Positions 9,030-16,297 of a stretch of 64,000 nt of DNA are shown piece after piece. The notes under the pieces are model-generated. The model did not search any database. It was not told the DNA's origin and saw only the letters and a program-made list of their open reading frames with translations. This DNA comes from Tatumella saanichensis (GTDB taxonomy: Bacteria > Pseudomonadota > Gammaproteobacteria > Enterobacterales > Enterobacteriaceae), in contig NZ_ATMI01000041.1 of the NCBI RefSeq assembly GCF_000439375.1, positions 186,001 through 250,000 on the forward strand, written 5' to 3'. Each line of letters opens with the position of its first letter. Positions within the stretch are counted from its first letter, which is position 1. Both the position numbers and the translations under genes were made by a program.

Positions 9030-10547
9030 ATGACAGCGAGTACCCCTCTGGTAATCACCTTTATTATTTATATCGCCGGTATGCTGCTTATCGGTTTCTT
9101 TGCTTGGCGTGCGACCAAAAATTTTGATGACTATATTCTCGGTGGACGACGGCTGGGAAGTGTTGTGACCGCGCTCTCTGCCGGGGCGTCTGATATGAGT
9201 GGCTGGCTGTTAATGGGGCTGCCGGGCGCAATATTTATCGCCGGCCTTTCTGAGAGTTGGATTGCAGTCGGCCTGACGCTTGGGGCATGGCTTAACTGGA
9301 AGGTCATTGCGGGTCGTCTCCGAGTGCAGACCGAATACCATAACAATGCCCTGACGCTGCCGGATTATTTTACCAGCCGCTTTGAGGACCGCAGTAAGCT
9401 ACTACGGGTGATCTCTGCCGCCATCATACTGATCTTTTTCACTATCTACTGCGCCTCCGGTATTGTTGCAGGTGCAAGGTTGTTCGAAAGCAGCTTCGGG
9501 ATGAGTTATCAAACCGCGCTGTGGGCAGGTGCGGGGGCAACCATTGCCTATACGTTTCTCGGTGGCTTTTTGGCGGTGAGTTGGACAGATACCGTACAAG
9601 CGGCGTTGATGATTTTTGCTTTACTGTTAACACCGGTAATGGTGATCGTTGCTGTGGGCGGTATTCCAGAGGCATTAACGGTGATCCGTGCACATGGCTC
9701 CGGTTTTACCAATATGATGAATCGACTGGATATTCTCGGTGTTGTGTCCTTACTGGGCTGGGGCTTAGGATATTTTGGACAGCCTCATATATTGGCTCGG
9801 TTTATGGCTGCTGATTCACACCGTTCGATGCCTGCTGCTCGTCGCATCGGTATGATTTGGATGGTGCTGTGCCTGCTGGGGGCATTATCAGTGGGTTTCT
9901 TTGGTATTGCCTGGTTTGATGCCAATCCTGAGCAGGCTGCTGCCGTCAGCAGTAACGGTGAACGGGTATTTATCGAACTGGCAAAAATTTTATTTAATCC
10001 TTGGGTTGCCGGTGTGTTGTTGTCCGCTATATTGGCGGCGGTTATGTCCACTCTAAGTTGTCAGTTACTGGTTTGTTCCAGTGCCTTGACGGAAGATTTT
10101 TATCGCGCTTTTTTCCGAAAAAATGCTGGCCAGCGTGAGCGGGTTTGGGTGGGGAGGGCGATGGTATTACTGGTGGCGATCATTGCCATTTTACTGGCTA
10201 GAGATCCGCAGAATAAAGTCTTGGGGCTTGTCAGTTACGCCTGGGCAGGATTTGGGGCGGCTTTTGGCCCCGTGATCTTGTTAAGTGTCTGCTGGAAGAG
10301 AATGACCCGTAATGGTGCTTTAGCCGGCATGGTTACCGGAGCGATAACAGTTATTATCTGGAAGCAGGGCAGCTTATTCGGACTACTAGGTTGGGAAAAA
10401 ACCGGCTTGCTTGCCCTGTATGAAATTATTCCTGGTTTTATTTTGGCCTCATTGGCAATCGTATTGGTGAGTTACCTAGGGGCTGTACCTTCCTCACAAG
10501 CGGTGGCGCGCTTCGAGGCTGCTCGTCAGGAATATTCTGCGGATTAA
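9030..10547 (+). CDS. putP: sodium/proline symporter
   Basis: A 505-residue inner-membrane protein of the solute:sodium symporter family (E. coli PutP 502). It has about thirteen hydrophobic segments starting at residue 6. Recognisable landmarks are the N-terminal LGGRRLGSVVTALSAGASDMSGWLLMG region that lines the Na+ and proline site, the DYFTSRFEDRS loop and the YCASGIVAGA segment. It imports proline with sodium to feed PutA. The ATG has a good ribosome binding site (CGGAGA). It is divergent from putA and presumably co-repressed by PutA through the shared GTTGCA sites. A terminator follows directly. Confidence 0.97.
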   Translation: MTASTPLVITFIIYIAGMLLIGFFAWRATKNFDDYILGGRRLGSVVTALSAGASDMSGWLLMGLPGAIFIAGLSESWIAVGLTLGAWLNWKVIAGRLRVQTEYHNNALTLPDYFTSRFEDRSKLLRVISAAIILIFFTIYCASGIVAGARLFESSFGMSYQTALWAGAGATIAYTFLGGFLAVSWTDTVQAALMIFALLLTPVMVIVAVGGIPEALTVIRAHGSGFTNMMNRLDILGVVSLLGWGLGYFGQPHILARFMAADSHRSMPAARRIGMIWMVLCLLGALSVGFFGIAWFDANPEQAAAVSSNGERVFIELAKILFNPWVAGVLLSAILAAVMSTLSCQLLVCSSALTEDFYRAFFRKNAGQRERVWVGRAMVLLVAIIAILLARDPQNKVLGLVSYAWAGFGAAFGPVILLSVCWKRMTRNGALAGMVTGAITVIIWKQGSLFGLLGWEKTGLLALYEIIPGFILASLAIVLVSYLGAVPSSQAVARFEAARQEYSAD

Positions 10548-10561
10548 CCCGCGCGACACAG

Positions 10562-10598
10562 AAGGATGCGACCAAATGCCATTACGGCGCATCCTTTT
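10562..10598 (+). terminator. putP terminator
   Basis: Nine-bp stem AAGGATGCG/CGCATCCTT followed by TTTT-rich sequence, 15 bases past the putP stop codon. Confidence 0.8.
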
Positions 10599-10916
10599 AT
10601 TTGTGATGACCCAAATGTTCTTGGCGAGGGGGATTGGGCCGATTATCACAGGCGGATTAATTCGGCTGGCAACCTTGTCAGCCTGAAATTTAACCATGTA
10701 CTGGTTCAGTGGATATGCTTAAGTTGAGTGATTAATGAGCAATAAATTAGAAAATACTCCACTTTCAATTGGTTATAATTATCCTTGGACTTTCGTTTTG
10801 GGGCACTGAAAAAATATTTCACTTTTATAGTAAAATTATTGTTGCATTCTTTTTCGCATAGGTTCAGGTTATTCCATGAGAGTTTCATCTATTATGAAGT
10901 TCCCAGGAGAGTACCT
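10599..10916. other. AT-rich intergenic sequence before the phoH leader
   Basis: About 320 bases with no recognised gene. Bases 10720-10900 are markedly AT-rich compared with their surroundings and are likely to contain the promoter or promoters for the phoH transcript. I could not identify a clear two-repeat PhoB box. Confidence 0.45.
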
Positions 10917-11108
10917 ATGGAATGTTACTGTCAGTCTGTTTCAGGAAACTTTTCACTTCTACCGGCGGGTATCCATTCCGCACGTACTCATCATTCATCC
11001 TTTAACTTCCACTTGATTTCCCTTTTCCATTTCTTTTTAACCGATGCATGTACATCTCAGTATGTACGGTTGCTAATGATTGTTCGCGGCTCAAAAGGAA
11101 GCCTGTAA
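10917..11108 (+). CDS. possible small ORF in the phoH leader
   Basis: A 63-codon frame starting MECYCQSVSGNF. Its support is a well-placed ribosome binding site (AGGAG ending 7 bases before the ATG) and its position in a long leader 70 bases upstream of phoH on the same strand. The product has a serine- and histidine-rich middle (HSARTHHSSFNFHL) and one modest hydrophobic patch; I recognise no family. A hairpin (CCGTGT/ACACGG, 11130-11150) lies between it and phoH. It could be a leader peptide or small protein, or it could be chance. Confidence 0.35.
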   Translation: MECYCQSVSGNFSLLPAGIHSARTHHSSFNFHLISLFHFFLTDACTSQYVRLLMIVRGSKGSL

Positions 11109-11178
11109 ACCTCTAAAGCGTTCACATAACCGTGTTGCAGTGTGACACGGAAAATGAAACCAACTGTAAGGTGCTAAC

Positions 11179-11967
11179 ATGGGAAGACAGAAAGCAGTGG
11201 TCAAAGCACGTCGTGAAGCTCGTCGGGTGATTCGTCATGATTCCCGTAGTTATCGTCAGCGTGAGGAAGAGTCAGTCACTTCGCTGGTACAAATGAGTGG
11301 TCTCGACGCTATCGGTATGGCACGGGATAACCGTGATCGGTCACCCATCTCGGCCCGGAATAGTGCGCAGGCCCGTTATTTGGCGGCCATTGAAGGAAAG
11401 CAACTTATCTTCGCTACCGGAGAGGCCGGTTGCGGTAAAACGTGGATTAGCGCAGCAAAAGCTGCGGAAGCGTTGTCTAATAAAGATGTTGAACGGATTA
11501 TCGTCACCCGGCCAGTTTTGCAGGCTGATGAAGATCTTGGTTTCCTGCCCGGCGATATCTCTGAAAAATTCGCCCCTTATTTCCGCCCTGTTTACGATGT
11601 ACTGGTAAAACGACTGGGTGCTTCTTTTATGCAGTATTGCTTACGTCCTGAAATCGGCAAAGTCGAAATTGCCCCCTTTGCTTATATGCGTGGACGCACT
11701 TTCGAGAATGCGTTTGTTATTCTTGATGAAGCGCAAAATGTGACCGCGGCTCAGATGAAGATGTTCCTGACGCGGTTAGGCGAGAATGTTACCGTGATTG
11801 TTAACGGCGATATTACTCAGTGTGATCTTCCTTGTGGGGTGACATCGGGTCTTGCCGATGCACTACAGCGTTTTGAGGACGATGAGTTGGTCGGGTTGGT
11901 TCGTTTTGATGCCCAAGATTGCGTGCGTTCAGAGTTGTGCCAAAGAACCCTACATGCTTACAGTTAG
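11179..11967 (+). CDS. phoH: PhoH-family ATPase
   Basis: A 262-residue cytosolic P-loop ATPase. The Walker A motif GEAGCGKT is at residues 81-88 and Walker B ILDEAQ at 181-186. The sequence is nearly colinear with the core of E. coli PhoH, from MGRQKAVVKARREARR to the end CQRTLHAYS. E. coli PhoH is phosphate-starvation inducible and its exact role is unclear; PhoH proteins resemble helicase-type nucleotide binders. The start at MGRQKAV follows AAGGTGC, a reasonable ribosome binding site. Longer forms of about 354 residues are annotated in E. coli, but here the upstream frame is not contiguous with this one. It is transcribed alone and ends in a strong terminator. Confidence 0.95.
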   Translation: MGRQKAVVKARREARRVIRHDSRSYRQREEESVTSLVQMSGLDAIGMARDNRDRSPISARNSAQARYLAAIEGKQLIFATGEAGCGKTWISAAKAAEALSNKDVERIIVTRPVLQADEDLGFLPGDISEKFAPYFRPVYDVLVKRLGASFMQYCLRPEIGKVEIAPFAYMRGRTFENAFVILDEAQNVTAAQMKMFLTRLGENVTVIVNGDITQCDLPCGVTSGLADALQRFEDDELVGLVRFDAQDCVRSELCQRTLHAYS

Positions 11968-12282
11968 CCGTTAAACTCTAAGACGATGGTCTCCTAATAT
12001 TTATGAAAACCCAGCGTTGGCTGGGTTTTTTTTGCTTGTTTTTTGAGCGAGTAAAGTGCTTTTTAATTTATAAGTTAGCTCATTATTACGGGTGTACTGT
12101 GTCATTTAGTGAATACCATTTATATAACCAACTGAAAGAAATAATTATTTTTATTTTGATCTCGAAGGGAACAGGAGAGTTAAACGTTGAGATGGCGTGG
12201 AAAGGGTCGCAGAGCCGCGGATCTTGTCCTACAGTTTTAAGCAGACAACTTAACGATGCACGCTAACGCTACAGGAGGGATT
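11968..12282. other. intergenic sequence between phoH and the SDR gene
   Basis: Apart from the phoH terminator I see no gene. Bases 12035-12180 are AT-rich, probably promoter sequence for the downstream dehydrogenase gene. Confidence 0.5.
12006..12034 (+). terminator. phoH terminator
   Basis: Stem AAAACCCAG/CTGGGTTTT with a 6-nt loop, running into eight consecutive T. A strong Rho-independent terminator just after phoH. Confidence 0.85.
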
Positions 12283-13137
12283 ATGGAAGCTCAGACAGTA
12301 TTGATTACCGGAGCAGGCACAGGTTTTGGCAAGGAAAGCGCGTTTCTATTAGCCAAAGCGGGTTACCGGGTCATCGCTACTACCGAAGCCGTTGCACAGA
12401 TCCAGACTCTTAAAACGGAAGCCAAAGCGGCAGGTTTAGATATACAGTTCCGTAAATTAGATATTACCGATGAAAATGATCGCTTGCAGGCGGCGGAATG
12501 GGATATTGATATTCTCCTGAACAATGCTGGTATCTCTGAAGGTGGGGCAGTCGTCGATCTGCCAGAAGATAAACTACGCCGTCAGTTTGAGGTTAATGTG
12601 TTCGGCACCGTACTGCTGACCCAATTATTCGCCCGTCAGTTTATCGAGAAGCGTAAGGGGAAAATTGTCATTGTTTCTTCGGTCGCGGGTATCACTACTG
12701 ACCCGTTTGCTGGGGCTTACTCCGCGAGCAAACATGCGTTGGAAGCGTTTGCTGAAGCACTGCATATTGAGCTCAGTGAGTTTGGGGTGCAGGTGGCGAC
12801 AGTCAATCCAGGTCCGATCCTTACCGGATTCAATGATCGTATGTTTGAGGCGTGGGAACACTGGTGGCCGGAAGATAAGGCAGATACAGTCTTCGATTAC
12901 AGCAAGCTTGCTTTCCCACACGAGCAATATCAGCCGACTCAGGTCTCTGAATTGATTGTGCGAGTGGTGACCGGGGAAGAGACCCATTTCCGAAATGTGG
13001 TTCCGCAGGAGATAATCTCAGGCACTCGTCAGCAAATGGATGAAAAGTGGCAGCGTAAAGTCACCGAAAGGGCTGAACGTCACTCGTTGGTTCAGACTGC
13101 TTATGAAATTGCCCCCGAAACACCAAATGGTAAATAA
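12283..13137 (+). CDS. short-chain dehydrogenase/reductase
   Basis: A 284-residue classical SDR oxidoreductase. The Rossmann dinucleotide motif TGAGTGFG occupies residues 9-16, NNAG 80-83, the catalytic Ser is in VSS (132-133), and the YxxxK pair is Tyr146 and Lys150 in AYSASK. An NPGPILTGF loop follows, typical for the cofactor-binding PG motif. The substrate cannot be told from sequence; such enzymes act on alcohols, sugars or steroids using NAD(P)H. Start: the ATG at 12283 follows a strong AGGAGG; an in-frame ATG nine codons upstream lacks one. The gene is single, ends in a terminator shared by position with a convergent small gene, and has no pathway partners nearby. Confidence 0.88.
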   Translation: MEAQTVLITGAGTGFGKESAFLLAKAGYRVIATTEAVAQIQTLKTEAKAAGLDIQFRKLDITDENDRLQAAEWDIDILLNNAGISEGGAVVDLPEDKLRRQFEVNVFGTVLLTQLFARQFIEKRKGKIVIVSSVAGITTDPFAGAYSASKHALEAFAEALHIELSEFGVQVATVNPGPILTGFNDRMFEAWEHWWPEDKADTVFDYSKLAFPHEQYQPTQVSELIVRVVTGEETHFRNVVPQEIISGTRQQMDEKWQRKVTERAERHSLVQTAYEIAPETPNGK

Positions 13138-13149
13138 TGACGGCAGCAC

Positions 13150-13176
13150 ACCGCCCCATAAAGGGGCGGTTTTTTT
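13150..13176 (+). terminator. SDR gene terminator
   Basis: Stem ACCGCCCC/GGGGCGGT with a 5-nt loop followed by six or more T. It ends the SDR transcript and may also block the convergent small gene's transcript. Confidence 0.85.
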
Positions 13177-13181
13177 GTGTG

Positions 13182-13301
13182 TTAACGATGCTTGCCGCGC
13201 GAAAATGGACTTTTGCTTTTTTCTCTAAAGTAAGAAATTAGTAAAAACAGTGCAACGATCAACAGGACAATAGCGATACCTAACAATAGATAATTCATCA
13301 T
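13182..13301 (-). CDS. 39-residue single-pass membrane protein
   Basis: A small protein with hydrophobic residues about 4-25 (NYLLLGIAIVLLIVALFLL) and a strongly basic C-terminal tail (REKSKS, then SRGKHR). This is the usual pattern of enterobacterial small inner-membrane proteins with the tail in the cytoplasm. The start is one of two adjacent ATG codons; a GGGG-containing ribosome binding site sits about seven bases upstream. The upstream region is AT-rich and promoter-like. I do not recognise the family; size and shape are like KdpF- or YoaJ-class proteins, but the sequence gives no specific match. Convergent with the SDR gene. Confidence 0.6.
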   Translation of the reverse strand: MMNYLLLGIAIVLLIVALFLLISYFREKSKSPFSRGKHR

Positions 13302-13707
13302 AATGTTTCCCCGAGATAAAAATTGGAATTATTTCGATTTAATATTAAATAGATAAATATATATTCCACTTATACCTTAAAGAGATCTGTATCAAATAGC
13401 ATTGCGGCCATGTCTTAAATGTCGACACAACATAAGTGTTAGGTCACCGATAACATCGCATCATCCCTTTCCCCATCAGACCTGTAAGACAGTATTCCGA
13501 CGTGGGTTCTGTGATCCTTAGTGATTTTTTCGGGTTAATCTCAGATAAAAACAGTGCTAAGGGTATCTTTGATCATGGGTCATGACGAAACAGACTAACT
13601 GGAAGGGTAAAATGTGCGTTAAGTTAACCTAAGACTTTGTCATCCTCTTCTATGAAAAATTCACATAGCGTTGAGTGAACGGAAAACCGATCATCAGTGG
13701 AGCTTTT
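13302..13707. other. AT-rich divergent intergenic region
   Basis: About 400 bases between the minus-strand small membrane gene and the plus-strand hydrolase gene. Bases 13310-13390 are very AT-rich. No gene is recognised; it most likely holds both promoters. Confidence 0.5.
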
Positions 13708-14616
13708 ATGGATCGTCGTCAGTTCTTAGTAGGGATCACCAGCTGCTTAGCAGCTGCCCACCTCAAAGCCAGAACTTTGCCTGACCAGCAGTTACCACTA
13801 TGGCCTAATGGCCCGCCGGGTGGTGGCGGCCCACAGGGACCCTTACGTGTTTCATCCAGTGGTGCGATTTCTCATATCCGAGTGCCGATGCTGACTTGTA
13901 TCGCACCAGAAACCTCTAATGGTTATGGTGTGCTAGTGGCGGCAGGGGGAGGATACCGGCACATTGAGATGCGTAAAGAAGCTTGGCCGGCTGCGAAATG
14001 GTTAGTACAAGGGGGTTTTACTGCCTACATTTTGACCTATAGACTGCCTGGTGAAGGTTGGCATGACGGTAGTAGGGTCGCACTACAAGATGCTCAGCGA
14101 GCACTGCGAATTATCCATTCGCAACATACCCGATGTGGTGTGCTAGGTTTTTCTGCCGGAGGCCATCTGCTGGGTATGGCGGTAAATCGCCCCAATTATA
14201 CCAGTTATGCCCCACAAGATAGCCTCGATAGATTGCCAGCAACTGCAGAGCGAGCAGCCCTGATTTACCCGATTATTACCCTCGATCCGCCCTATACGCA
14301 TACCTCGACCCATAAGCTGCTGGTGGGCCCTCGTGGCAACTTGGCACAAGATAATCACTGGTCAGTGCAAAACTTTGTGACGCCTCAGTCTCCGCCATTT
14401 TTTTTGGTACAGGCGGAAGATGACCCGGTTTCCAATCCGCAAAATACCTTGATTATGCAACAGGCCTGCTTGCGGGCTGGGGTGCCGGTAGAATTATTAC
14501 GGTATCCCACCGGTGGCCATGGTTTTGCTCTGGGACGGCCGGGTACGGAGACGGTGCAATGGCCAGCGCATTATCAGCAGTGGCTTCAGGAATGGGTCAA
14601 CAACCGTAGCCGTTAA
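13708..14616 (+). CDS. exported alpha/beta hydrolase (esterase/xylanase-like)
   Basis: A 302-residue alpha/beta-hydrolase. The N terminus MDRRQFLVGI followed by a hydrophobic, Ala-rich stretch looks like a Tat or Sec export signal (DRRQFL is close to the twin-arginine consensus). The nucleophile elbow GFSAGG places Ser149; the acid is probably Asp239 in QAEDDPV and the base His271 in GGHGF. The VAAGGGY segment near residue 85 would form the oxyanion hole. The architecture and the WPNGPPG start resemble carbohydrate acetyl-esterase or endo-xylanase-like lipases. The substrate is unknown. Start: the ATG at 13708 follows GTGGAGC; a GTG eleven codons upstream is less likely because it would bury the signal. 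It is a single gene; downstream lie the tRNA-linked repeats. Confidence 0.85.
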   Translation: MDRRQFLVGITSCLAAAHLKARTLPDQQLPLWPNGPPGGGGPQGPLRVSSSGAISHIRVPMLTCIAPETSNGYGVLVAAGGGYRHIEMRKEAWPAAKWLVQGGFTAYILTYRLPGEGWHDGSRVALQDAQRALRIIHSQHTRCGVLGFSAGGHLLGMAVNRPNYTSYAPQDSLDRLPATAERAALIYPIITLDPPYTHTSTHKLLVGPRGNLAQDNHWSVQNFVTPQSPPFFLVQAEDDPVSNPQNTLIMQQACLRAGVPVELLRYPTGGHGFALGRPGTETVQWPAHYQQWLQEWVNNRSR

Positions 14617-14776
14617 TCACACCATTACCACCACCGGCAGAGTAATCGGCTCATAGAATGAAGGGATGGTCTGCGCCACTGCGTGGCTGGCCCTACGGGT
14701 GGCCTGCGGCCAACCAAAACTGCGTTTTGTCGAACCCTGCGAGGGTTCTCACCCTCCCTGTACGGAATTACAGGTA

Positions 14777-14804
14777 ATAAAAAAGCCTGAACGTGAGTTC
14801 AGGC
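14777..14804 (-). terminator. terminator in repeat unit 1
   Basis: Stem GCCTGAAC/GTTCAGGC with a short loop, followed on the minus strand by six T. This is the farthest of three identical terminators downstream of tRNA-Ser. Confidence 0.8.
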
Positions 14805-14946
14805 TCTTCTATGAAATGATGGCGGTGAGGGAGGGATGGTCTGCGCCACTGCGTGGCTGGCCCTTCGGGTGGCCTGCGGCCAACCAAAACTGCGTTTTGT
14901 CGAACCCTGCGAGGGTTCTCACCCTCCCTGTACGGAATTACAGGTA

Positions 14947-14974
14947 ATAAAAAAGCCTGAACGTGAGTTCAGGC
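14947..14974 (-). terminator. terminator in repeat unit 2
   Basis: Identical to the terminators in units 1 and 3, displaced by 170 bp: a GCCTGAAC/GTTCAGGC stem followed by a T-run on the minus strand. Confidence 0.8.
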
Positions 14975-15116
14975 TCTTCTATGAAATGATGGCGGTGAGG
15001 GAGTGATGGTCTGCGCCACTGCGTGGCTGGCCCTCCGGGTGGCCTGCGGCCAACCAAAACTACGTTTTGTCGAACCCTGCGAGGGTTCTCACCCTCCCTG
15101 TACGGAATTACAGGTA

Positions 15117-15144
15117 ATAAAAAAGCCTGAACGTGAGTTCAGGC
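15117..15144 (-). terminator. tRNA-Ser terminator (repeat unit 3)
   Basis: The first terminator reached after tRNA-Ser, 16 bases beyond the encoded CCA: stem GCCTGAAC/GTTCAGGC then six T on the minus strand. Confidence 0.85.
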
Positions 15145-15159
15145 TCTTCTATGAAATGA

Positions 15160-15247
15160 TGGCGGTGAGGGAGGGATTCGAACCCTCGATACGTTGCCGT
15201 ATACACACTTTCCAGGCGTGCTCCTTCAGCCACTCGGACACCTCACC
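15160..15247 (-). tRNA. tRNA-Ser(GGA)
   Basis: An 88-nt serine tRNA with encoded CCA. The acceptor GGTGAGG pairs with CCTCACC; the D arm is GTCCGAGTGGCTGAAGGAGC; the anticodon loop CTGGAAA gives GGA, reading UCC/UCU; the long variable arm typical of class II tRNAs follows; the T arm has GGGTTCGAATCCC. It is almost identical to E. coli serW/serX. It is transcribed from a strong promoter just upstream on the minus strand. Its last 18 nt are reiterated three times downstream in the 170-bp repeats. Confidence 0.97.
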
Positions 15248-15288
15248 ACATTTTGTTTGCTTGCCGTCTCAGCGGCTAACGGGGCGGT

Positions 15289-15317
15289 ACTATAGGGAGT
15301 CAGTTGCAAAGGGTCAA
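15289..15317 (-). promoter_or_regulatory. tRNA-Ser promoter
   Basis: On the minus strand, TTGACC and TATAGT are separated by exactly 17 bp, followed by a GC-rich discriminator (ACCGCCCCG) of the kind seen at stringently controlled stable-RNA promoters. It ends about 40 bases before the mature tRNA 5' end. Confidence 0.88.
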
Positions 15318-15355
15318 GATTTTTTTTTCTGTTTCGTTTCGCATGGTTAACTCCT

Positions 15356-15388
15356 GAGCGAATCGCGCTGTATTACAGCGATTCGCTC
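15356..15388. terminator. inverted repeat between msrA and tRNA-Ser
   Basis: A long stem GAGCGAATCGC/GCGATTCGCTC with an 11-nt loop, downstream of the msrA stop. The T-run (GGTTTTTA) is on the plus-strand side, so as a terminator it would act best on plus-strand transcription; it may still serve as a 3'-end stabiliser for msrA. Confidence 0.55.
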
Positions 15389-15422
15389 GGTTTTTATGCC
15401 GGCAAACCGCTTAATACTGGGA

Positions 15423-15956
15423 TTACTCTTTAACGTGGCTGGCGTACTTTTTACGGAGTTTCTGCAATTTTGGGGGGATCACCGCGAGACAAAAACCATT
15501 ACGTTGCCCTTCACCAGCCCAGTAGTCCTGGTGGTAGGCCTCAGCCGGGTACCATGTCTGTAAGGGTTCAATGGTGGTGACGATCGGCTGGTTGTGATCC
15601 AGTGCAGCCCTGGCGATCGCTGCCTTGGCTTCAATGGCTTGCGCCTCGTTTGCTGGGAAAATCGCAGACCGGTATTGGGTACCGATATCATTTCCCTGGC
15701 GGTTAAGCTGGGTCGGATCATGAGTCGCGAAACTGATGTCCAGTAAATCGCCATAGCTGACAACCGCCGGATCGAAGCCGATACGAATCGCCTCTGCATG
15801 GCCGGTATCACCCTGACAGACTTGCTGGTAAGTCGGGGAGGGAGTGTGCCCGCCGGTATAACCGCTTTCTACCGTTTCAACGCCCTGAATGCTTTTAAAT
15901 ACTGCTTCGGTACACCAGAAGCATCCTCCTGCAATCACTGCATATTCTATAGCCAT
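15423..15956 (-). CDS. msrA: peptide methionine-S-sulfoxide reductase
   Basis: A 177-residue enzyme that reduces the S epimer of methionine sulfoxide in proteins. The catalytic motif GGCFWCTEAVF begins at residue 10, with Cys12 the nucleophile. GYTGGHTPSPTYQQVCQGDTGHAEA supplies the substrate-binding and conserved acidic residues. The form is short: E. coli MsrA is 212 residues with N- and C-terminal extensions, and this one matches the compact MsrA class instead, ending in a basic LRKKYASHVKE tail. The ATG start gives MAIEYAVIAGG. It is cytosolic and monocistronic, with tRNA-Ser next on the same strand. Confidence 0.95.
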   Translation of the reverse strand: MAIEYAVIAGGCFWCTEAVFKSIQGVETVESGYTGGHTPSPTYQQVCQGDTGHAEAIRIGFDPAVVSYGDLLDISFATHDPTQLNRQGNDIGTQYRSAIFPANEAQAIEAKAAIARAALDHNQPIVTTIEPLQTWYPAEAYHQDYWAGEGQRNGFCLAVIPPKLQKLRKKYASHVKE

Positions 15957-16297
15957 AATCGTTACTCTCTGTTTAGACGGATAGACAGGTTAATTCTATC
16001 AGATAAGTGCGCAGGATCCTGTTTCAACTCCAGCAGCACAAAAGGTATATGTGGACAGATTTTTTCGTGAACTAGTAAAGTTTTCTGCAGGGAGTCAACA
16101 GAGCAGGGGGCGGTGAAGTTAAAAAAACGGTCTATACTTAACAATAGAGCAACAAATTTAACCTAAATCAGGGGGCGATATTAGCGGAAGCGGCCACACT
16201 AATAAAAGCAGCTAATGAGACTATTTCAGAACGGCGATTTCGCTCCACAATATTAATACCAGTAGCGGAATGATTTGCAGAATTTACAGGAGATCAT
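15957..16297. other. msrA-otsB divergent intergenic region
   Basis: About 340 bases without a gene. The right half contains a sigma-S-like -10 element (16132-16138) and then about 160 bases of probable otsBA leader. The left half should hold the msrA promoter, which I could not pin down. Confidence 0.5.
16132..16138 (+). promoter_or_regulatory. sigma-S-type -10 element for otsBA
   Basis: CTATACT followed by TAA is the classic extended -10 preferred by sigma-S. E. coli otsBA is sigma-S dependent, so function and motif agree. It would give a leader of about 150 bases before otsB. Confidence 0.5.

Larger units (their letters stand above)
14661..15170 (-). repeat. three tandem 170-bp repeats carrying the 3' end of tRNA-Ser
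   Basis: Three units start at about 14661, 14831 and 15001, each exactly 170 bp, with only a few substitutions between them. Each unit holds, in tRNA direction, the last ~18 nt of tRNA-Ser (ending CCTCACCGCCA), a Rho-independent terminator and a run of short hairpins. The unit nearest the tRNA merges with the real tRNA end at 15160. The arrangement is like the rtT repeats of the E. coli tyrT operon, which also reiterate a tRNA 3' end with about 178-bp spacing. The units were probably made by tandem duplication from the tRNA end. Whether they yield a stable RNA is inference. Confidence 0.95.

Noticed and set aside
12625-12987. 120-codon minus-strand frame inside the SDR gene
   Set aside because: Antisense shadow of a gene with complete SDR motifs.
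14661-15170. CRISPR array
   Set aside because: Only three units, 170 bp each, with no distinct repeat and spacer parts and no cas genes.
14661-15247. Integrative element at tRNA-Ser
   Set aside because: tRNA 3'-end copies could be attachment sites, but there is no integrase and nothing but the repeat sequence between the copies.
14666-15350. Plus-strand frames with repeated peptide sequence across the 170-bp repeats
   Set aside because: The period is not a multiple of three, so the frame changes in each unit; they run antisense to the tRNA and lack ribosome binding sites. Chance frames in structured repeats.
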